From Candidatus Gastranaerophilales bacterium (lineage in GTDB: Bacteria; Cyanobacteriota; Vampirovibrionia; Gastranaerophilales; Gastranaerophilaceae), in the NCBI GenBank assembly GCA_944325025.1, contig CALUYN010000004.1, positions 1 to 64,000 of the forward strand: a stretch of 64,000 nt of DNA, written 5' to 3'. Shown piece after piece: positions 58,666 to 64,000 of this stretch. Under the pieces are notes generated by a model, which was not told the DNA's origin, did not search any database, and saw nothing but the letters and a program-made list of their open reading frames with translations. Position numbers and translations under genes: made by a program. Position 1 is the first letter of the stretch, and the number at the start of each line of letters is the position of its first letter.

Positions 58666-59221
58666 AAAATGGCTTAAAGAGAATTTAAATGAAGAAAGAT
58701 ATTTGCATACATTAGGAACAGCTGATTGCGCAAAAAAACTTGCAAAAAAATATAATCTTGATGAAGAAAAAGCGTATCTTGCAGGTCTGCTCCATGACTG
58801 TGCAAAGTGTTTTTCTAAAGAAAAGCTTTTAGATATTATAAAAAAACATCTTAATGTAGAAGAAAGCGAAATGCTAAACTACAAGACTCTTCATGCCCCA
58901 GTAAGCGCATATATAGCAGAAACTGAATTCGGGATCACTGATAAAGAAATATTATCCTCAATCCGCTGGCATACATTAGGCAGGCTTGAAATGAGCGACT
59001 TTGAAAAAATTGTTTTTCTTGCGGATAAAATTGAGCCAAATACAAGGGACAAAGAATATTCTCAAAAAATTATTACAATACTTAACGAAGAAAACGGATT
59101 GAATAAAGCTCTTTTAATTTGCTACAAAGAAACCCTTAAAAGTCTTGTAAAACGGGATTTGAAAATATGTCTGCTCACCGTTGAAATCTACAACAAACTT
59201 CAAGATTTAGTACAAAATTAG
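58646..59221 (+). CDS. yqeK: YqeK-type HD-domain hydrolase
   Basis: 191 residues of the HD superfamily; Gram-positive YqeK members hydrolyse diadenosine tetraphosphate symmetrically. Seen: H21 (HTLGTADCAKKLA), the HD pair His50-Asp51 in LLHDCAK, HAPVSAYIAE, RWHTLGR and a final FLADKIEPNTRD. nadD followed by yqeK is a frequent order. Confidence 0.9.
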   Translation: MDYTEIKKWLKENLNEERYLHTLGTADCAKKLAKKYNLDEEKAYLAGLLHDCAKCFSKEKLLDIIKKHLNVEESEMLNYKTLHAPVSAYIAETEFGITDKEILSSIRWHTLGRLEMSDFEKIVFLADKIEPNTRDKEYSQKIITILNEENGLNKALLICYKETLKSLVKRDLKICLLTVEIYNKLQDLVQN

Positions 59222-59262
59222 CATGTTTATGGTAAAATATTAAACAAAGTGAGGGAGTTCAG

Positions 59263-61431
59263 ATGAAAGTATTGGAAATTAAGAATAATTTAGTAAAGAT
59301 TGCTTATGATGTACAAGACAATCTTACTTTGTCAGGTTTTGTTGTAATACAAGATGCCAATACTCCTTATGTAGCTCAGGTAATGAATTTAAAAGCCGAT
59401 GTTACATCAAATTTCGCCATCGTTAAATTACTATTTACATTTAATGAAGAAGGTATATTAAAAAATTACAATGGGACAATACCTTCCCTAAAATCAACTG
59501 TTACTAAACTTCCGGCAAATGAACTTCTTGATATAATTCCAATTGATAAACCTTTAAGCATTGGTACTCTGGCTGAACAGGATACTGTTTTAAAAGTTGA
59601 TAAATCAATACTTGATAATAATTTGCTAGTCTGCTCTAACAATACTGAGAACACCAAAAGACTCATAAATAATATTGTTTCTCAGCTCAGTGAAAAAGTT
59701 GTTATTTTTGATACGGACGGAACTCTTGAATTAAAAAATAAAATTACATTTGGCAAGGATTTTAAATTACCGCTAAATTATGACACAATAAATTTTATAT
59801 ATGACAATGATTTAGAAGATGTTGATGCAACAAGCAGAGCTATAATTCAAGACATATTTTTAGAAGTGCAAGAATACACTAAAACTCTGCCTGAAGGGTA
59901 TTTACCTTTTGATACATTTTTAAACGTTGTAGATCAACAATATAAAGAAACACAGATTACGCAGCTAGTGCTTCTTAAAAATAAATTATTAAAATATAAA
60001 GAATTAAATGTTTTTGCTCAGGAACTTAAAGATATTCTAAATTTAAGTATCAATATTGAAAAATCAGATATTATAACTATTGATATATCTGAAATGCCTG
60101 CAAATTTACAAAAAGAAATAATTATTTATGCATACAGCATCCTTTCAGGCTTAAAAGATAGAATTTATTCTTTTGTAAAACTAGATAATTCAATATCAAA
60201 TAAAAAACTCCTCAGAACTTTGCTTCAAAAAGATGGTGTATCTACAATAACTATATGCCCGCACGAATATAAATATATAAATATTCTTAAAGAAAATGCT
60301 CAAAATATGATTTTATTTACTCCGCTCACACTTCAGCACGATTTTGCAAGCTATAATACATTTTTAAACAAGCTAAATCCTGATGAATTTATAATATATG
60401 GCGCGCATACACAGAATATTCCTTTAATTGTACTGCTAGAAGACAGTTTCAACAATAATGCATCAGAAACAGCGCAAAAAATAGAAGAAACTGAAGCTTT
60501 AAATGAAAAATCAGTATCTGAACCTGCTCTAGAGGATGTAACACCTGTTTTAGCACAAGAAGAAGATATTGTTGAAAAAGGCTCTCCAGAACCTGATACA
60601 GCTTCTGATTTAATAGAAGAAGAACAACAGCAAGAGGAAGTTTCTGAAAATAATTATCCTCAAGATATTGTTTATCCTGATATTACAATAGAAGAACAAC
60701 CTGTTGAAATTTCTGAAAACACTCCAGAACCAGAAATTCTGGAAGAAGAAAAAGAAGAAGAAATTCAAGAAAATATCCCTAACATATTGGCAGATGAGCC
60801 CGAAGAAGACACCATTATAGATGAAACTGTTACTCAAGACGGTCAGGATACTCAAATAGATGATATAAAAGTTGAACCATTATACGATGAAGCATCAATT
60901 GATGAATTAGCAGACGCTGATGATAATATCATATTTGGAGAACCTCAGGCTGATTATTCAGTTGAAGACTTATCGCCTGAACAGGCTCTAGATACAGTGG
61001 AATCTGGAGAAAATGACGAAGATGATATAATTCAGCAGGTTGCAAAAGATGTTGATAAAGCATTGTATGAAAAAATTGATACGGATGAAAACATTTCTTT
61101 TGATAATATTGAAACAGATGAGTTAACTGAAGATGATTTAAATCTGATTGACGATATAAATTCAGACAATAACGACGATAATACTATTGAAATTACGGAT
61201 TACTCTGAGGAAAACCCGCCTGTACTGCCGATTTATCCGGGCGAAGATATAGAAACTGAAGAAGTTCAAAAACTTGAACCTGGTGATAGAGTTTCAACCC
61301 CGAAATACGGCGAAGGCGTTGTTGAAAAAATGATAAAATACGGCAACAAAATGCTCTGCTCCATTGAATTCCCAAACATAGGAAGAAGACTTCTTGATCC
61401 TGCAATGAGCGATATTACAAAATTATCTTAA
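59263..61431 (+). CDS. Degenerate HerA-like protein with acidic linker and UvrD-type Tudor end
   Basis: 722 residues, family uncertain. Residues 1-400 follow the HerA/FtsK-type plan by pattern: an N-terminal beta region, a segment LLVCSNNTENTKRLINN (121-137) in the position of the P-loop, and later strands such as DIITIDISEMPA and ILFTP. The P-loop has lost the Gly and Lys (C-S-N-N-T-E-N-T-K where GNTGSGKT is expected), so it probably does not hydrolyse ATP. Residues about 405-660 are a very acidic Glu/Asp/Gln low-complexity linker. Residues about 670-722 (LEPGDRVSTPKYGEGVV, then GRRLLDPA) match the Tudor-like end of PcrA/UvrD helicases, which contacts RNA polymerase. The 3' end overlaps aroH by 9 bp. 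Confidence 0.75.
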   Translation: MKVLEIKNNLVKIAYDVQDNLTLSGFVVIQDANTPYVAQVMNLKADVTSNFAIVKLLFTFNEEGILKNYNGTIPSLKSTVTKLPANELLDIIPIDKPLSIGTLAEQDTVLKVDKSILDNNLLVCSNNTENTKRLINNIVSQLSEKVVIFDTDGTLELKNKITFGKDFKLPLNYDTINFIYDNDLEDVDATSRAIIQDIFLEVQEYTKTLPEGYLPFDTFLNVVDQQYKETQITQLVLLKNKLLKYKELNVFAQELKDILNLSINIEKSDIITIDISEMPANLQKEIIIYAYSILSGLKDRIYSFVKLDNSISNKKLLRTLLQKDGVSTITICPHEYKYINILKENAQNMILFTPLTLQHDFASYNTFLNKLNPDEFIIYGAHTQNIPLIVLLEDSFNNNASETAQKIEETEALNEKSVSEPALEDVTPVLAQEEDIVEKGSPEPDTASDLIEEEQQQEEVSENNYPQDIVYPDITIEEQPVEISENTPEPEILEEEKEEEIQENIPNILADEPEEDTIIDETVTQDGQDTQIDDIKVEPLYDEASIDELADADDNIIFGEPQADYSVEDLSPEQALDTVESGENDEDDIIQQVAKDVDKALYEKIDTDENISFDNIETDELTEDDLNLIDDINSDNNDDNTIEITDYSEENPPVLPIYPGEDIETEEVQKLEPGDRVSTPKYGEGVVEKMIKYGNKMLCSIEFPNIGRRLLDPAMSDITKLS

Positions 61432-61770
61432 CTTTTGTGCTTCTTTTAAATAAACAAACTTTGGAACAAAATCTTCGCTGCAATTCAAGACAATAAGCAC
61501 ACGCAGACACATAGGCAAAGATGCTGGCACATCAAGTTCATGAAAGCACATCATTGCAACGTTTTTCCAACCGAAATCAAGCCTTGCAAATTTTGCAGGA
61601 AACGCCGCATTTAAATCATCTGTTAGAGTAAAAATAACATGAGATATCATATTTTGCTCAATATTATTTGCTTTCACCATTTCTGAAAGCAGTTCTAAAG
61701 TCGCGTTTTTAATTTCATAATCAGTATTTGAACTAACTGTAATTGCGCCTCTTATACCTTTTGTAATCAT
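61423..61770 (-). CDS. aroH: Chorismate mutase (AroH class)
   Basis: 115 residues. Converts chorismate to prephenate. Seen: Arg7 in RGAITVSSNT, the DDLNAAFPA segment, Cys75 and Glu78 (CFHELDVP) and Arg90 (CLRVL), all at the positions known as catalytic in the B. subtilis enzyme. Start preceded by AAGGAGCAATA. Likely in a unit with fmt, which ends 9 bp upstream. Confidence 0.93.
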   Translation of the reverse strand: MITKGIRGAITVSSNTDYEIKNATLELLSEMVKANNIEQNMISHVIFTLTDDLNAAFPAKFARLDFGWKNVAMMCFHELDVPASLPMCLRVLIVLNCSEDFVPKFVYLKEAQKLR

Positions 61771-61779
61771 TATTGCTCC

Positions 61780-62691
61780 TTATTTATGCAGACCATTTGC
61801 CCAATCCCGTGCGAGCATTTCACCTTTTCCTTCAGGCTTTACTTTAACTAGAAGAATAGAACCTTTGCCGCATCCAACTTCTATCCCTTCTTTTGAAAAT
61901 CTTATAAATTCTCCGCAATTGCCTGAGCCGTTTAAGACACGAGTTTCCAAAACCTTTATAATTTTCCCGTTATGAATAAAATAAGCAGATGGAAATTTAT
62001 AAATACCGCGCACAAGATTATGAATATCTTTGGCAGACTTTGACCAATCAATCAAAGCTTCTTCTTTGGCAAGTTTATTTGCCATACAAACACCATCCTC
62101 ACATTGTTTCTGAGGGGTTATTGTTTTATTTACAAGACCTGTAAGCGTCTGTTCAAGAAGTTTTGGGGACTTTTCACTTATTACTTCAAACAAATCAACA
62201 CAAGTCATATCATCAGGAATATCAATAACTTCTTTTAAGCAGACATCGCCGCAGTCAAGACCTAATTCAGTTATCATGGTACAGATGCCGGTTTGCTTAT
62301 CGCCGTTAATTATTGCGCGCTGAATAGGATTAGCCCCTCTGTATTTTGGAAGCAGCGAGGCATGGAGATTAATAGTTTCGTATTTTGGAATATCCAAAAC
62401 CTCCTGCGATAAAATTTGCCCGAAAGCAAAAGTAACAAAAAAGTCAGGATTTAGTTTTTTTAGTTCTTGCTGAATATCTTGTTCTTTTCTTATTGATTTC
62501 GGCTGAAAAACAGGAAGCCCCTTTCCAAGAGCAAACTCCTTTATCGGCGACATAGTCAATTTATGCCCTCTGCCTGCAGGTTTGTCAGGCTGTGTAACAA
62601 CAGCAAGCACATTAATTTCTTTAGAATTATACAAATATTCCAAAGATTTTAGGGCAATTTTAGGAGTTCCAAAAAATATAATATTAATCAT
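61780..62691 (-). CDS. fmt: Methionyl-tRNA formyltransferase
   Basis: 303 residues. Adds formyl to Met-tRNAi. Seen: N-terminal IIFFGTPK, the NLHASLLPKYRGANPI motif with catalytic residues, ITELGLDCGD and a C-terminal OB-fold (about 205-303). I chose the ATG at 62691, which overlaps the def stop by 8 bp; an in-frame start at 62727 would run deep inside def. Confidence 0.95.
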   Translation of the reverse strand: MINIIFFGTPKIALKSLEYLYNSKEINVLAVVTQPDKPAGRGHKLTMSPIKEFALGKGLPVFQPKSIRKEQDIQQELKKLNPDFFVTFAFGQILSQEVLDIPKYETINLHASLLPKYRGANPIQRAIINGDKQTGICTMITELGLDCGDVCLKEVIDIPDDMTCVDLFEVISEKSPKLLEQTLTGLVNKTITPQKQCEDGVCMANKLAKEEALIDWSKSAKDIHNLVRGIYKFPSAYFIHNGKIIKVLETRVLNGSGNCGEFIRFSKEGIEVGCGKGSILLVKVKPEGKGEMLARDWANGLHK

Positions 62692-63253
62692 GTTTCTTTT
62701 CAAGTTCCTCGTCAATATCCGGCTCATTTACAAGTTTGTCAGGTTCAACAGGAGGCAGATGGTGTTTAGCAAGAATTTCATCTGTTTCAAACCTGTTTAC
62801 GCAATGATCAATAAATAAAATACCATCAAGATGGTCATTTTCATGCTGAATTGCGCGGGCAAGCAAGCAGCCATCTTTAGCTTCCATAACAAAAGGGCGG
62901 CCGTGAATATCGAGAGCTTTCACCATAATATTTTTATAGCGTTTTACATCCGTATAAGCCTCTGGAAAGCTAATACAGCCTTCCTGTGCAATAATAGCGC
63001 CTGATTTTTTAATTATTTTAGGGTTTATAAACACAAGCGGATTTAGCGGTTCATCATTTTTTGAAACATCAACAACAAACACTCTGTAATTGACGCCTAT
63101 TTGAGGGGCAGCCATTCCAACACCGTTTTTTGCATACATTGTATCAAGCAGATCCTGCACCAAATCCTGAATTTTTTTAGAAACTTTATGAACCTCTTTT
63201 GAAGGCTCTCTCAAACTCTTTTCGCCATATTGTAATACTTTTTTTACAGCCAT
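62684..63253 (-). CDS. def: Peptide deformylase
   Basis: 189 residues. Removes N-formyl from new proteins. Seen: GVGMAAPQIG (44-53), EGCISFP with metal Cys93, and QHENDHLDG with His137, Glu138 and His141. Start ATG at 63253 with AAGGAT 8 nt upstream; an earlier in-frame start at 63280 lacks one. The def-fmt order is common. A Glu/Lys-rich tail of about 25 residues follows the catalytic domain. Confidence 0.95.
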   Translation of the reverse strand: MAVKKVLQYGEKSLREPSKEVHKVSKKIQDLVQDLLDTMYAKNGVGMAAPQIGVNYRVFVVDVSKNDEPLNPLVFINPKIIKKSGAIIAQEGCISFPEAYTDVKRYKNIMVKALDIHGRPFVMEAKDGCLLARAIQHENDHLDGILFIDHCVNRFETDEILAKHHLPPVEPDKLVNEPDIDEELEKKHD

Positions 63254-63303
63254 TTTAATATCCTTTACCCACTTTCTCAAACAATATTATACAATAAAAA
63301 AAG

Positions 63304-63972
63304 TCATCTTACATTCAAAAATTTATGAACCTGCGGGATTAACCTCACATTATCGTATTTTTCAAGAAATTTATCAAGAACCTCTGCGCAGAAATCAGAA
63401 GAAACAGCCATGGCATCTTCTTTCATTTCAGGCTGAAGTATAAGCTCAATACCATATTTATTGCCTAGCTTACAGCAATTTGAGATTTCATCATCAGTTA
63501 TTCTGTCGTTAAAAACTATTTTGGCAAAAGTTTCAACTCCTTTGCAAGCTTCAAAAAACTTGTCATGGAATTTATATGAGTTCTTTATGCCTGTTGCACT
63601 TTCAAGTTTTATATCAGCAGAAACAATGTCAATAAAAGGTTTTACCTCCAAAAACTTATCAGCAAGAGTAGCGTTTGTTTCAAGGTAAATTTTTTTATTA
63701 ACTCTCGGAAGAAATTCTTTTAAAAACTCAACGGACAAAAGCGGTTCACCGCCGGTCAGAGAAATCGAATGAATATTTTCACAGACGTTTGCAATATCTG
63801 CAAGCTCACAAGGGTCATATTCAATAAAATCAGACACTTCTGAAAATTCAGTATCGCAAAAATTACACTTCAAATTGCAATTACAAAATCTTATAAATAA
63901 CTGTTTATACCCGACATAAGGGCCTTCACCCTGAATTGATTGAAAAGCTTCTTTAATTTTAACTTTATTCAT
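63304..63972 (-). CDS. queE: 7-carboxy-7-deazaguanine synthase QueE
   Basis: 222 residues, radical SAM. Seen: QGEGPYVGYKQLFIR with the GEGP motif, then CNLKCNFC with the Fe-S ligands Cys32, Cys36, Cys39 in the CxxxCxxC spacing, SLTGGEPLL and TNAT. It converts carboxy-tetrahydropterin in the queuosine pathway. The start ATG overlaps the end of an upstream gene by 8 bp, as in a queuosine gene cluster. Confidence 0.92.
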   Translation of the reverse strand: MNKVKIKEAFQSIQGEGPYVGYKQLFIRFCNCNLKCNFCDTEFSEVSDFIEYDPCELADIANVCENIHSISLTGGEPLLSVEFLKEFLPRVNKKIYLETNATLADKFLEVKPFIDIVSADIKLESATGIKNSYKFHDKFFEACKGVETFAKIVFNDRITDDEISNCCKLGNKYGIELILQPEMKEDAMAVSSDFCAEVLDKFLEKYDNVRLIPQVHKFLNVR

Positions 63973-64000
63973 TTAACAAATTCTCTCTGATATTTTGTGC
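63965..64000 (-). CDS. C-terminal end of an upstream gene, cut by the window
   Basis: Reading from the window edge, the frame ending AQNIRENLLNE and TAA (63967-63965) overlaps the queE start by 8 bp, the arrangement expected for a coupled upstream gene. Only 11 residues are visible, too few to identify; a queuosine-pathway gene is plausible from position only. Confidence 0.4.
   Translation of the reverse strand, partial: AQNIRENLLNE

Overview
The window is AT-rich bacterial chromosome with short intergenic gaps, many short operons and no phage, transposase or CRISPR array. The gene content points to a non-photosynthetic relative of Cyanobacteria (Melainabacteria/Vampirovibrionia, probably Gastranaerophilales). 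The clues are a CHASE2 adenylate cyclase, CsaB with an SLH surface protein, RecG with an N-terminal extension, a Ski2-like DSHCT helicase, a Tic20-like membrane protein, a three-domain NifU next to NifS, and promoter elements that match the cyanobacterial HLR1 (RpaB) site. The taxonomic call is inference from families and motifs; no database was searched.

Layout. 1-250: the 3' part of tRNA-Leu(UAA), its terminator and a promoter. 249-8217: an EF-hand Gly/Met-rich protein, the operon eda-kdgK-csaB (- strand), and a CHASE2 cyclase coupled to recG. 8218-13966: two more Gly-rich surface-type proteins, rpiB, rsfS, a TPR protein and a Tic20-like protein, with palindromic repeats between genes. 14030-22401: phosphodiester glycosidase, Ski2-like helicase, serS, isocitrate dehydrogenase and several small lineage-type proteins. 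22485-24771: two glycine-zipper proteins. 24826-33442: uridine-kinase-like protein, SLH protein, pyk, yjbQ-obg, tsaD and a kinase-like protein. 33408-43227: a perfect-looking 4,629-bp tandem duplication carrying a coiled-coil membrane protein, a metallo-hydrolase and ribD, with a gshB-like gene and a MEMO1-AMMECR1 gene broken at the internal junction. 43224-54417: dnaX, LD-carboxypeptidase, nifU-nifS, a repeat lipoprotein, rpsU, a SNF2 helicase and gpmI. 54508-64000: a structured RNA, large lineage-specific membrane proteins, nadD-yqeK, a degenerate HerA-like protein, aroH, def-fmt and queE.

How the parts fit. Housekeeping genes cover translation and its factors (serS, rsfS, obg, tsaD, rpsU, def, fmt, queE), replication and repair (dnaX, recG, SNF2 and Ski2-like helicases) and central carbon (eda/kdgK, pyk, gpmI, rpiB, icd). 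CsaB, 24 kb from the SLH protein, would make the pyruvylated polymer that SLH domains bind.

The most unusual signal is a set of promoters with one architecture: an HLR1-like direct repeat, about 14 nt, RGCAATT, 12 nt, then an AT block ending TTTATATATA. They lie upstream of seven unrecognised genes (249, 8432, 10003, 22485, 23443, 57656 minus, 57826), nearly all encoding Gly-rich, glycine-zipper or membrane proteins. This looks like one regulon of envelope or secreted proteins controlled by an RpaB-type response regulator in an organism without photosynthesis.
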